This document shows, in pieces, positions 1 through 9,118 of a DNA stretch of 64,000 bases (positions are counted from its first letter, which is position 1; each line of letters opens with the position of its first letter). The DNA comes from CAWGOF01 sp963824225 (GTDB lineage: Bacteria; Acidobacteriota; Polarisedimenticolia; Polarisedimenticolales; Polarisedimenticolaceae). A program made the translations under genes and the position numbers. The stretch covers positions 558,001-622,000 of the forward strand of contig CAWGOF010000003.1 of the NCBI GenBank assembly GCA_963824225.1. Reading direction: 5' to 3'. Under the pieces are notes generated by a model. That model was not told the origin of the DNA and made no database searches. It saw only the letters and a program-made list of their open reading frames with translations.

Positions 1-147
1 GATCTCTTCGATCTGGGTCCCGCGGATCGCGGTCAAGACGACGCCGCGATCGCCGGGGTGCGGATCGTCCGCCGGGGCGCCCGAGCCCGGGGCGCTGGTC
101 GCGATCCCCAGGACGACGCATGCCGCCAGCGCGATCGTGGCGCTCAC
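1..147 (-). CDS. N-terminal fragment of a secreted protein (runs off the left edge)
   Basis: A minus-strand frame opens with GTG at 147 and stays open to the window edge, giving 49 residues. The first ~20 (SATIALAACVVLGIATSA) form a hydrophobic signal-peptide-like stretch, followed by a Gly/Pro/Asp-rich linker. The GTG shares one base with the TAG stop of the upstream gene (TAGTG), so the two are probably cotranscribed. Export is inferred from the leader only; too little is present to name a family. Confidence 0.5.
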   Translation of the reverse strand, partial: MSATIALAACVVLGIATSAPGSGAPADDPHPGDRGVVLTAIRGTQIEEI

Positions 148-620
148 TACTCGCGGCGCAGGGCCGCCTTGATCGCCTCGACGATGAAGTTCTGCATGGA
201 TGGCTTCTGACCGCGAACCGCCTGGTACACCAGATGCGGAAGCTTCAGGGAGATCTGGACGCCGTTCTCGTCGAGCATATCGAGCCACCGGGTGAATTCG
301 CTCCAGCTGGCGAACGATATCGGCTCGATCGCGCCGTTTCGATACAGTTCGATCAGGCGCACATCGTCCCGAAGCTTGAACAGAACATCGGACTCGCCAA
401 ATTCCGCGAAATCACTATAGGCGAAAAACTTGACCTCGCCAGCGGTCTGACCCTTGCCCTTGATCGACATCTCCGGCGTCTTGTTGCACCGCATCATGAT
501 GTAGTCGTTCCGCCCCTTGAAGTGGAACGCGAGGATCGGATCGGTACGCGGGTTGTCGTCCGACGGGGTTTTCAGAGCCCGATAGACCCGCCTGGAGATC
601 TCCGCGTTCGTCGAATGCAT
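147..620 (-). CDS. hypothetical protein, 157 aa
   Basis: Complete minus-strand gene starting with ATG at 620. The protein is soluble, with no signal peptide or membrane segment. It mixes charged and aromatic residues (HFKGRNDYIMMRC, FASWSEFTRWLDML) and has a helical C-terminus. A well-spaced sigma-70-type promoter lies just upstream, and the stop overlaps the next gene by one base, suggesting a two-gene unit. Base composition looks less GC-rich than that of neighbouring genes. I do not recognise the family. Confidence 0.6.
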   Translation of the reverse strand: MHSTNAEISRRVYRALKTPSDDNPRTDPILAFHFKGRNDYIMMRCNKTPEMSIKGKGQTAGEVKFFAYSDFAEFGESDVLFKLRDDVRLIELYRNGAIEPISFASWSEFTRWLDMLDENGVQISLKLPHLVYQAVRGQKPSMQNFIVEAIKAALRRE

Positions 621-663
621 TCAGCGCGCTCCGTGCGGCAAGTCGGCCGGAATGTATAGGCTG

Positions 664-692
664 AGTATACGGTGAGGCATATCTAGACTCAA
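664..692 (-). promoter_or_regulatory. sigma-70-type promoter for the 157-aa gene
   Basis: On the minus strand TTGAGT (687-692) and TATACT (664-669) are separated by 17 bases, close to the consensus. The predicted transcript would start about 35 bases ahead of the ATG at 620. The surrounding 620-853 gap holds no other feature I can support. Confidence 0.55.
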
Positions 693-853
693 TTGAAGAT
701 CCATGCCCCTGAGCTGATCGTCCAAATGCCCATCGATCATCGGAACTACGAAGTCGCATACCCTAACGAAGATTTTGGCCGCCGACAAGCGGTTTGCCCT
801 GCGGGTGATGCCGGCCCTACGTTTCCTCGGCCAAACCCGGAGCCCAATTCCCA

Positions 854-3166
854 GTGTCGAGCCCGACCCGCCCCTATTCGGCAGACATCCATGTCGGCGT
901 GGTTTGCGGCCTCGGCGCCGCCGCCGCCGCCTGGACCATCGCCGGCTCGCCGAACCTGCTCGAGACCGAGTGCCTGGCGTTCGTGATCCTGGCCAGCTGG
1001 ACCGCCGCGGTGCTGCCGACCGGCGCCCGCGTGCCGCGACTCGCCCGCTCGGCGGCCGTCGGCTCGGCGCTCCTGCTCTTCGGACTCGGCGCGGCTCTCG
1101 TCGTGGCCGAGCTGGTGACCGTCGGTGCATGGCTCGCGCGCCGCGTTGCTCGGGGGCCGCTCTTCCTGCTCGGTCTCCTCCACGCGCTCGCCGTCGCGGC
1201 GATCGGGGCGCTCGTGCCGGGCCTGTCGTATCTCGGGCTCGGAGGCGGTGCACCGATCGCGCTCGATGCGGTCTCGCTCGGCGCGGTCGCCGGCGCCGTC
1301 CTAGCCTCCGTGGCGACGGCCCGGACGCTCGCCGCGCTCTCGCGACCCGGGGTCGTCGAGGACGGCGCTCCACGCGAGGGCCTGCGGTCCTGGTGGCGCA
1401 CCGCGGCGAGCGAGATCGGGGCCGCGGGTCTGGCGATCCTCGTCGCCACGATCTATTCGACGGATGCGCGCGCGTGGCTTCTCGTCCTTCCGGCGGCGGC
1501 GATGCTCTCGCGCACCGGCGTACGCCCGGAGCGCCGGGCGGTGCGATCGAGCGGCGTCGCGTCCGAGCCTGCGCAGCGTGCGATCGCCGAGGCGCTGGCC
1601 CACGCCAGCGCCGCACGCGGGCGCACCGATCTCGAGCACCTCGATCGCGTCGAGGCGCTGGCTCTCGATCTGGCGACCGAGGCGGGCCTGGCCGAAGCCG
1701 ATCTCGAAGCGCTGGCCGTCGCGGCGCTGCTGCATGACATCGATGCGTTGGCACTGCCCGACGATCGTGTCCTGGTCGAGGGTCGGCTCGAGCCGCACCC
1801 CGCTCTCGGCGCGGAGATCCTCGGCGCCCTGCCATTTCCGGAGAGCGCGCGAGCGATCGTTCGACACCGGTCCGAGCGCTGGGACGGCACGGGACGTCCG
1901 GCGGGGCTCGTCGGGGAAGCGATCCCTCTCGGCGCGCGCATCCTCGCCGCGGTCGACGCGTTCGACGAGTGGACCTGGACCCCGGGGCTGCGTCGCGGCA
2001 GCGAAGGGGCGCTCGACCGACTGCGGGCCAGCGCCGGTACGCGGTTCGATCCGCGGCTCGTCGAGATCCTCGAGCGCCGCGCGCGAATGGAAGGTCTCGT
2101 GAGCCGGGCTCCGGCGCGGCTCTCGGCTCGCGTCTCGAGCGGCACTTCGACGCGGCTGCGCGACGCGGCGCGGGAGCTCCACGCGCTCTACGAGATCGAG
2201 CGCTCGGTCGGCTATCGGCTCGATCTGCACGAGAACCTGCTGCTCGTCCTGGGCAAGCTCTCGGCGCTCGTGCCGCACGAGACGGCCGTGGTGTACGAGC
2301 TGCAGGAAACGTCGCTCCGTGCGCGGTTCGCGCTCGGATCGTCGTCGGCGGCGATGGACGGGCTCGAGCTGCCGCTCGACCGCCTGTCGGCGCGCGCCGC
2401 GGCGCAGCGCCGGACGCTCACCGGCGGCATGCGGGACGGTTTCGACCTGGCGGATCTCTCGCGCGACCCCCGCGTCCTGGGCCTCGCCTCCGAGCTCGCG
2501 GCGCCCCTCGTCTTGGGAGACCGGGTCCTCGGTGCGCTGACCCTCTATGCCGGTCCCGAGCGGCGCTTCGATGCCGAGGACCGGCGGATCGTCGCCTCGG
2601 TCGCCGGGCACGTCGCGGCGGCGCTCCGCCGATCCGATCCGCGCGACGCCTCGTACCTGGCGAGCTTGACCGATCCGGATACCGGCCTACCCAACGCGCG
2701 GTACCTCGAGATCTGTGCCGCGGACGCCGTCGTGGGCCCCATCGATCGATGCTTCGGCCTCGTCGCGTTTCGCTGGCTCGACTTCGACACGACGTGCGAG
2801 CGCGGCGGGATCGACGACGCGACGCGGACGATGGGCGTGCTCGGTCGGCGCATCGCGGCCGCGTGCGGTCCGCGCGAGGTGGCGGCGCGCTTCGGCACCG
2901 ACGTGTTCGTCGTGCTCGCCGCCGAGACCGAGCCCAGCGTGCTCGTCGAGCGCTGGGGCGCGCTGCTCCATGCGGCGGAGGCCGAGCCGATCGCGCCCCG
3001 TCCCGGCGCCGCGCAGCGCGTGCGCTGCGCGTCGGCCCAGGTATCGGCGCCGGCCGACGGTCGAACGCTCGATGCGCTCCTCGCCGCGCTCGGTGCGCGC
3101 CTCGGGCCGACGACGCACGACGGCGCGCGGGTCGTGCCGTTCCGGACCGCCCGGTCGGCCGGTTGA
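854..3166 (+). CDS. membrane sensor with HD-GYP-like, GAF and degenerate GGDEF domains
   Basis: A 770-aa protein starting with GTG. Residues ~1-170 form several hydrophobic segments. Next comes an HD-type phosphohydrolase region with LLHDID and a DGTGRP sequence where HD-GYP proteins have DGxGYP. A GAF-like region follows (~435-590), then a C-terminal diguanylate-cyclase-like region. The GGDEF signature is replaced by FGTDVF, so cyclic-di-GMP synthesis is unlikely; the HD residues are kept, so hydrolysis cannot be excluded. It ends directly against the convergent stop of the next gene with no spacer. Likely a signalling or c-di-GMP-binding protein; the ligand cannot be read from sequence. Confidence 0.75.
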   Translation: MSSPTRPYSADIHVGVVCGLGAAAAAWTIAGSPNLLETECLAFVILASWTAAVLPTGARVPRLARSAAVGSALLLFGLGAALVVAELVTVGAWLARRVARGPLFLLGLLHALAVAAIGALVPGLSYLGLGGGAPIALDAVSLGAVAGAVLASVATARTLAALSRPGVVEDGAPREGLRSWWRTAASEIGAAGLAILVATIYSTDARAWLLVLPAAAMLSRTGVRPERRAVRSSGVASEPAQRAIAEALAHASAARGRTDLEHLDRVEALALDLATEAGLAEADLEALAVAALLHDIDALALPDDRVLVEGRLEPHPALGAEILGALPFPESARAIVRHRSERWDGTGRPAGLVGEAIPLGARILAAVDAFDEWTWTPGLRRGSEGALDRLRASAGTRFDPRLVEILERRARMEGLVSRAPARLSARVSSGTSTRLRDAARELHALYEIERSVGYRLDLHENLLLVLGKLSALVPHETAVVYELQETSLRARFALGSSSAAMDGLELPLDRLSARAAAQRRTLTGGMRDGFDLADLSRDPRVLGLASELAAPLVLGDRVLGALTLYAGPERRFDAEDRRIVASVAGHVAAALRRSDPRDASYLASLTDPDTGLPNARYLEICAADAVVGPIDRCFGLVAFRWLDFDTTCERGGIDDATRTMGVLGRRIAAACGPREVAARFGTDVFVVLAAETEPSVLVERWGALLHAAEAEPIAPRPGAAQRVRCASAQVSAPADGRTLDALLAALGARLGPTTHDGARVVPFRTARSAG

Positions 3167-4831
3167 TCAGCCGCGCGGCCGCCCCGGTCGCCGGTGCACC
3201 GACTCCGGGAGCGCGTCGCGCAGCAGGCGCAGGAGCGTGCGCGACGCCCGGCGCGCGTCGAGCGGCCGGACGAACAGGCGCCGCAGGTCGTCGGCTTCGA
3301 GGTCGCCCTGCCGCAGGCGGGCGACGAGCGCATCGCCCAGACGCCGGCCGAGCGTCGTGGCGATCGCGCGACGCAAAGGCCGCGAGCGTCTGAGCCGTGC
3401 GAGGAGCGCCGGCGGTGGATCGAGCAACGGCGAGTCCTCGAGTCGGCGGTGCGCCCGGACCTCGCGACCGAACGCGCGGTCGATGTCCGCGGCGCTCGCG
3501 TCCGAATCGCGGCCCGCGCCGTTGGGGGCGCCGAGCAGGTGCGCGGCGACGCGAGCGAGCGCTGCGGTGTACGCCGCTCCGTAGGTCGTCTTCGCCGCGT
3601 CGGCGGCGAAATCGTCGGGGCGGATGAACAGCCGCCCGGTCAGCGCGGCGCGTAGGAACCGCGCGGCTTCCGCGGCCACGGGCCCCGGGGCATAGCGCAC
3701 GACGAACATCGCGTTCGCCCGGGGCTCGTACAGGACGCCCGAGCGACCGAGCTGCCGCCGAGCCTCGCGCAGCTCGAGCCCCGACCGGCCGTGATCCCGC
3801 AGGACGGGCGCCAGGAGCCCGCGCGCTTCGCTCCCCGTGTAGACCTCGGGGAGCGCGTCCTCCAAGCTCTCGGTCCAGCCCGCGCGGTGCCGCAGCTTCA
3901 GCCGGCCCGCACGGATGCCGAGCCACGCCACGAGCGCGTGGATGACGTGGTGTACGGCCGGCGTGAGATCGACCTCCGCACCCGGTGCGCCGTCGCCGTT
4001 CCAGCGCTCGAGAGCCTGGCGGTACGCCTCGTACTTCTCGATCGGGCTCGTGTGGAACACGGCGTACGTCGAGCGGTCGACGCGCACGGCGCCCGGAAGG
4101 GCTGGCTCGCGCTCGAGCGCGCGCCAGTAGACACGGTCGGGGTTCTGGAACACGACGATCTCCCGGCGCTCGACGCCCGCGTCCTTGAGCAGCCGCTTGA
4201 CGCGCCGCGGCAGGTGATCGGCGGTGAGGTGCGACTCGCCGTACACGACGACGAGGCACGTGTCGGGTCGGGCCAGGGCGAGCGCGGCGATGCGCCGCGC
4301 GGTCCGCTGGTCGCGGCGCTCGAGGCCGGCGAACCCGCGTCGCGGATGCATGTCCAGCGCGAGAACCGGCACCCCGCACGCGCGCGCCCGGTCGAGCAGC
4401 TCGCGGTAGCCGCTCCAGTCGTAGCCCCAGTCGCGGGCGAAACGGATGCGCCGCAGGAACTCCGGATCGCCGATCCGTCGCTCCTGCCGAGCGTCGAGCG
4501 TCGGCTGCTCGCGGGCATAGGCGAACTCGACGCCGAGGGCGATGCGCGGGACGCGCTCCGCGAGACGCTCGACCAGCTCGGCGGCGAAACGCTGACACGT
4601 CGGCAGGGCGTGGAAATCGCCCACGTAGACGAGATCGCCGAGCGCGGCTGCGGCAACGACGTCGGCGATGTCGACGACGCGCTCGTAGTCCCGGATGCGC
4701 CGGTCGAGCGCCCGGAAGTACGGATGGTGCAGCGACCCGTCGGCTTCGAGCACCTCGCGGCGCACGCGCTCGGCGGCGCGCCGCTGGCGGGTCAGGATCC
4801 GCCTCGCGGGATCCGCTGGGGATCGGGGCAC
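3167..4831 (-). CDS. ChaN-like (Tiki/TraB-type) protein
   Basis: A 554-aa protein from GTG at 4831, overlapping the tatA stop by one base. The first half resembles the ChaN haem-binding/Tiki fold: LVYVGDFHALPT near the N-terminus, IALGVEFA, VPVLALDMHPRRG, and LVVVYGESHL with the conserved Glu/His pair expected in this superfamily. The C-terminal ~250 residues are Arg-rich, helical and unassigned. No classical lipobox is present, unlike typical ChaN lipoproteins, so a cytoplasmic or Tat-linked location is possible. Family placement rests on motifs; iron/haem handling is inferred. Confidence 0.65.
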   Translation of the reverse strand: MPRSPADPARRILTRQRRAAERVRREVLEADGSLHHPYFRALDRRIRDYERVVDIADVVAAAALGDLVYVGDFHALPTCQRFAAELVERLAERVPRIALGVEFAYAREQPTLDARQERRIGDPEFLRRIRFARDWGYDWSGYRELLDRARACGVPVLALDMHPRRGFAGLERRDQRTARRIAALALARPDTCLVVVYGESHLTADHLPRRVKRLLKDAGVERREIVVFQNPDRVYWRALEREPALPGAVRVDRSTYAVFHTSPIEKYEAYRQALERWNGDGAPGAEVDLTPAVHHVIHALVAWLGIRAGRLKLRHRAGWTESLEDALPEVYTGSEARGLLAPVLRDHGRSGLELREARRQLGRSGVLYEPRANAMFVVRYAPGPVAAEAARFLRAALTGRLFIRPDDFAADAAKTTYGAAYTAALARVAAHLLGAPNGAGRDSDASAADIDRAFGREVRAHRRLEDSPLLDPPPALLARLRRSRPLRRAIATTLGRRLGDALVARLRQGDLEADDLRRLFVRPLDARRASRTLLRLLRDALPESVHRRPGRPRG

Positions 4832-5052
4832 TACCGGTCGGGGCTCTTGCTCGCCTCGCCGGGCTTGGGCCTCGTGTCCGCGTCCTCGCCCTTCATGGCC
4901 GTGCGGAACGATCGGATGCCTTCACCCAGCCCCTTGGCGACCTCGGGAATGCGGCGCGCCCCGAACAGCAGCACCACGATGAGCAGGATGAGCAGGATCT
5001 CCGTCAGCCCCAACGTGCCGATGACGAGAAGGGGCAACATTGCGGTCTCCAT
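4831..5052 (-). CDS. tatA: Sec-independent translocase subunit TatA/E
   Basis: A 73-aa protein with the standard TatA layout: one N-terminal transmembrane helix (LTEILLILLIVVLLFGARRI), the FG hinge, an amphipathic helix (IPEVAKGLGEGIRSF) and a short charged tail rich in Lys/Asp/Pro. TatA oligomers form the pore for folded twin-arginine substrates with TatBC. No tatB or tatC is nearby. It overlaps the ChaN-like gene by one base, so the two are likely coexpressed. Confidence 0.92.
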   Translation of the reverse strand: METAMLPLLVIGTLGLTEILLILLIVVLLFGARRIPEVAKGLGEGIRSFRTAMKGEDADTRPKPGEASKSPDR

Positions 5053-5117
5053 TTCACCTACCCCCAGCGGTCAACATACAGGAAAGACCCCTGCCGATCC
5101 ATGAGCGTTTGCTCCCG

Positions 5118-7001
5118 TCAGAGGATCTCCCGCAGGTTTCCGTGGCGTCGGGTCACGCGCTGGGAGTCGAGGTACTCGAGGAGCGGGATCGCGTTCTTGC
5201 GGGTCACCCCGGCCAGATCCTTGAATCCCGCGACGTCGATCGTGCGGGACCGGGTCCCGTACTCGCGCAAGCGGGCGCGGAGCCCGTCGATCCCGGCGGC
5301 GTGGAACAGGCGCCCGTCGGGGATCCGCACGAGCGTGCCCCGCGCCACGAGCCATTCGGCGATGCGCCCAGCCCGGCCGCGGTCCTCCCCGGCGACGAGC
5401 GCGTCCCAGTCCGGGGGATCGAGCCCCGCGCGCTCGTACTCCTCTTCGATCCGCCGGGCCAGCCGCTCCTCGTCGCCCGACAGCACGACCTCGTGGCCGG
5501 CGAGAGCGATCTTGTCGCCCCCCGCGCGCACGAGACCGGCGGCCAAGAGGCGGTCGAGGACGGCGCGCCAAGCGTCCTGCGGCAGGTCGCGCTCGACCGC
5601 CGCTCGCAGCTCCTCGCGCGGAATCCCCGCTCGGAGCGGATCGGCGGCATGCATCCGCGCGAGCACCTCGCGCGTCCGCCGCTCGATCTCGCGGCCCACG
5701 CGGCCCGAATACCAGCGGGCTCCGATGCGCCACACATCGCCCTGCTCCTCGAGCGCGCGTGCCGCCGCGTGCAGCTGGGGCCGCGACAGCCCCAGCTCGG
5801 GCGCGAGATCGACGTCGTCGCGCCCGCGGGGTCCCGCGCGGTCGACGCGCTCGCCGAGGACGCTGTGGATGCCGCTCTCCATGGCACGGAATACGCCGTC
5901 GACCGCCCGGCGCGTGCGCGGTGGCCGGATGTCGATCACCGTGCCGCCACCGATCGTATCGACCGGCGCGGGCCGGCGCAGGATGAACCGGTCCCCCGGC
6001 ACGAGGACGGTGTCCTCGTTCAAGTGCAGCACGACGCGCAGCGAGCCCGCAGGCTCGCTGTCGAGCACGCGGAACCGACAATCACGCTCGCACGTGCCCT
6101 GGTGCAGGCGAGCACGGCCGCCGCGCAGCGCCAGACCGTCGGGAGCCGTGTCCAGCAGGTCGACTTTGGCCCAGATCCGTCGCGTCGTCCCGAGCCCGCC
6201 GGGAACGGTCACGGTCGACCCGCGGGGTGCCGCGGCACAATCGACGCCCTGCAGGTTCAGCGCCGCACGCTGACCGGCCTCGACCGCGGCCCGTCGGCTC
6301 CCGTGGCCTTCGATCCCGCGAATGCGCGCGCGGACTCGGCCGGGCAAGATCTCGACGTCATCGCCTTCGCGGAACCGACCCGAGGCGAGAGTCCCGGTCA
6401 CGACCGTGCCGAAGCCGCGGAGCACGAACGACCGATCGATCGGCAGCCGCGGAACGCCGTCGGCCGGACGCGCCGCGACTCGCTCGAACAGCGCGCCCAG
6501 CGCCCGCCGCAGCTCGGGCAACCCCGTCCCGGTGCGGGACGAGACCGGGATCGGATCGGCGCCTTCGAGGAACGTGCCGGCGAGCAGCGCCTGGACCTCC
6601 GCCGCCGCGGCGCCATACAGGTCGTCGTCGACCAGATCGCGCTTGGTCAGCACCACGACGCCGTCGCGCACGCCGAGCAGGCGACAGATCGCCAGGTGCT
6701 CGCGCGTCTGGGGCTCGACGCCCGCGTCCGCGGCGACCACGAGCGCCACGGCGTCGATTCCCGTCGCGCCGGCGACCATGTGTCGCACGAAGCGCTCGTG
6801 CCCCGGCACGTCGACGAACGACAGGACGCGCTCGTCGTCGAGGACCAGATTGGCGAACCCGAGGTCGATCGTGATGCCGCGGCGCTTCTCCTCGACGAGC
6901 CGGTCGGGATCGATGCCGGTCAGCGCATGGACGAGGCTGCTCTTGCCGTGGTCGATGTGACCGGCCGTGCCCACGACCAGGTGGCGCCGTCGGTCATCCA
7001 C
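5118..7001 (-). CDS. selB: selenocysteine-specific elongation factor SelB
   Basis: A 627-aa GTPase that delivers Sec-tRNA to UGA codons with a SECIS element. G-motifs are GHIDHGKS (14-21), DVPGH (64-68) and TKRD (119-122); domains II/III follow (RGFGTVVTGTL), then winged-helix repeats at the C-terminus typical of SelB. The start is GTG at 7001, the only good initiator just ahead of RRRHLVVGTAG; the open frame continues upstream but only as antisense to the kinase gene. It overlaps that gene's end by eight bases, so the two are translated in series. The partner selA lies at 59-60 kb. Confidence 0.93.
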   Translation of the reverse strand: MDDRRRHLVVGTAGHIDHGKSSLVHALTGIDPDRLVEEKRRGITIDLGFANLVLDDERVLSFVDVPGHERFVRHMVAGATGIDAVALVVAADAGVEPQTREHLAICRLLGVRDGVVVLTKRDLVDDDLYGAAAAEVQALLAGTFLEGADPIPVSSRTGTGLPELRRALGALFERVAARPADGVPRLPIDRSFVLRGFGTVVTGTLASGRFREGDDVEILPGRVRARIRGIEGHGSRRAAVEAGQRAALNLQGVDCAAAPRGSTVTVPGGLGTTRRIWAKVDLLDTAPDGLALRGGRARLHQGTCERDCRFRVLDSEPAGSLRVVLHLNEDTVLVPGDRFILRRPAPVDTIGGGTVIDIRPPRTRRAVDGVFRAMESGIHSVLGERVDRAGPRGRDDVDLAPELGLSRPQLHAAARALEEQGDVWRIGARWYSGRVGREIERRTREVLARMHAADPLRAGIPREELRAAVERDLPQDAWRAVLDRLLAAGLVRAGGDKIALAGHEVVLSGDEERLARRIEEEYERAGLDPPDWDALVAGEDRGRAGRIAEWLVARGTLVRIPDGRLFHAAGIDGLRARLREYGTRSRTIDVAGFKDLAGVTRKNAIPLLEYLDSQRVTRRHGNLREIL

Positions 7002-9000
7002 GCGTGCTGGACACGCGACGCCGGATGCTGGCCCGCAAGCGCTCGAGATCGAACGGCTTCTCGAGCAGCTCGACTCCGGCCTCGGCCGCGGTGCGCTCCG
7101 CGTGTCCGCTGACCGTGTCCCCCGTCGCCAGAACGATGCGTGGAACGAGCTCGGGGTGCTCGCGGCGGATCGCCTCGACGAGCCGCGTCCCGTCGACGCC
7201 CGGCATCCGCAGGTCGGCCAGGATCGCGTCGAACGCCTGCCCGCGCAGGCGCTCGAGCGCGCTCGCTCCGTCGCCCACGCACTCGACGACGTGTCCGTCG
7301 GCCTCGAGGACGTCCGACACCATGCGGGCGACGGTGGGCTCGTCGTCGACCACGAGCACGCGCGCGCGCGCAGGCCCGAGCGCCCGCTCGGGCTCCGCCG
7401 CGCCGGGTGGAGCTGGCGCGCCACCGCGGGGCAGGCGGATGCGCAGCGTCGCGCCGGGCCCCGCGCTCGGTAGCACCTCGACCGTTCCACCGTGGGACGT
7501 GACCGCGCCATAGACGAGCGCCAATCCGAGACCCGTGCCCCGGCCCTCGGGCTTCGTCGTGAAGAACGGCTCGAACACCCGGGCCGCGATCTCGTGCGGG
7601 ATGCCCGGGCCGTTGTCCTGCACGTCGACGACGACGTCCCCGCACTCGACCGCCGAGCGCACGAAGATCTCGCCCGGCCCGCCGCGGCCAGCGAGCGCGT
7701 CCTTCGCGTTCGTCAGCAGGTTGAGCAGCGCCTGCTGCAGCTCGTGGGCATCCCCGTCGATCGGCGGGACCGACGGGTCGAGCGCGGTGCGCACGCTCAC
7801 GCCCTCGACGCGCAAGGAGTATGCGACGAGGGCGATCGTGGATTCGACGATCTGGTTGATCGACACGGCGCGACGCTCGGGCGGTCGGAGGCGCGCGAAC
7901 GCGAGGAGGTTCTGGACGATGCGCTGGCAGCGCTCGGCGTCGCGGCGCAACACGGACAGCCGCCGACCGACCTCGGGGTCGGCGGCGATGGGCGACGCCG
8001 CGAGGAGCTGCGCGTAGCCCAGCACGCTGGTCAACGGGTTGTTCAGCTCGTGCGCCGTTCCGGAGATCAGCTGGCCCAGGCTCGACATCTTCTCCGACTG
8101 CGACAGGCGGCGCTCGAGCCTCCGGCTGTCGGTGCGATCGACCAGCACGAGCACCAGGCCGCGCGCGCCGTCCCCGTCGGCGAGCGGAGAGATCGTGGCG
8201 GTCAACGCGTGCTCGCCCGGGAGCTCGACGTCCGACGAGCCGTGAGCCGCGGCACCCGCGCGCACGCGCTGGACCGCGGGGCCGAGCCCCAGGCGCTCGA
8301 GGTGCGCCGACCAGTCCCCGTCGAGCGGCAGCTCGATCCGCTGGAGCAGATCGCGCGCCGCGCGATTGCCGCGGACGGCGCGGAGGCGGTCGTCGAGCAC
8401 GATCACCGCCTGGGGCATCGACTCGATCACCGCGTCGAATCGCCGCTCTTCGGCGGCTTGCGCGGCGAGGATCCGCGCCAGGTGCAGCGACGCCTGGTTC
8501 GCCGCAGCGAAGAACAGGTGCTGGCCCGCGTGATGCGTAGGTCGCGGCCGCACGAGCACCAGCACCGCGATGCGCGACCCCGCATGGTCGATCGGCGTGA
8601 CGACGACCTCGTCGGCCGAGACGGCACGGCGATCGGGGGCGCTCAGGTCGAGCGCGTCGAGCTCGACGATGCGTGGCTCCTTGGGCGTGCAGGCGAGCGC
8701 TGCCGCCGCGCGCTGGCCCAGACGGGTCAGGCACTCGGCGTCGAGCGGTCGGCCGAGGTACGCCGTCATCTCGACCGGTCCGTCGACCGACGAGGCGACG
8801 AGCGCGGCGTCGATCTCCTCGTGCTCGTACAGCGCCGTCACGAGCGCGTCGAACAGCTCGCGCGGCGACCGGGCGGCCGCGGCACGGCGCGACAGGTCCT
8901 CGATGCGGCCCAGCTCGCTCGCCCGTACCGCGCGGCGGGACGTCGGCCCTCGGGGGTTCGCCCCGTGCGGCACGGCGCGCTGGTCGTCGTTCCGATCCAC
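6994..9000 (-). CDS. hybrid sensor histidine kinase with receiver domain
   Basis: A 668-aa cytoplasmic kinase with no transmembrane segments. Order: GAF-like (~30-180), PAS-like (~187-290), HisKA with H317 in GTAHELNNPL, HATPase (N-box around NLLTNAKDAL, G1 box DNGPGIP, G2 GRGTGLGL), and a C-terminal receiver (VLVVDDEP near 548; phospho-acceptor D595 in ILADLRMPG). An FxxF-like turn links the domains. No response regulator is adjacent, so it may signal through its own receiver. It is encoded directly upstream of selB and overlaps it. Confidence 0.9.
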   Translation of the reverse strand: MDRNDDQRAVPHGANPRGPTSRRAVRASELGRIEDLSRRAAAARSPRELFDALVTALYEHEEIDAALVASSVDGPVEMTAYLGRPLDAECLTRLGQRAAAALACTPKEPRIVELDALDLSAPDRRAVSADEVVVTPIDHAGSRIAVLVLVRPRPTHHAGQHLFFAAANQASLHLARILAAQAAEERRFDAVIESMPQAVIVLDDRLRAVRGNRAARDLLQRIELPLDGDWSAHLERLGLGPAVQRVRAGAAAHGSSDVELPGEHALTATISPLADGDGARGLVLVLVDRTDSRRLERRLSQSEKMSSLGQLISGTAHELNNPLTSVLGYAQLLAASPIAADPEVGRRLSVLRRDAERCQRIVQNLLAFARLRPPERRAVSINQIVESTIALVAYSLRVEGVSVRTALDPSVPPIDGDAHELQQALLNLLTNAKDALAGRGGPGEIFVRSAVECGDVVVDVQDNGPGIPHEIAARVFEPFFTTKPEGRGTGLGLALVYGAVTSHGGTVEVLPSAGPGATLRIRLPRGGAPAPPGAAEPERALGPARARVLVVDDEPTVARMVSDVLEADGHVVECVGDGASALERLRGQAFDAILADLRMPGVDGTRLVEAIRREHPELVPRIVLATGDTVSGHAERTAAEAGVELLEKPFDLERLRASIRRRVSSTRG

Positions 9001-9118
9001 GCGGAGCCTCGTACGCCGAGCGACGGCGCTGGCGAGTGTACCAGGTCACCTCGCGGGCGCGCGCCGGGCGCGTGTGCGACGATGGCTGCCCCGCGCGTAC
9101 CGCGCAACGAGGACCGCG

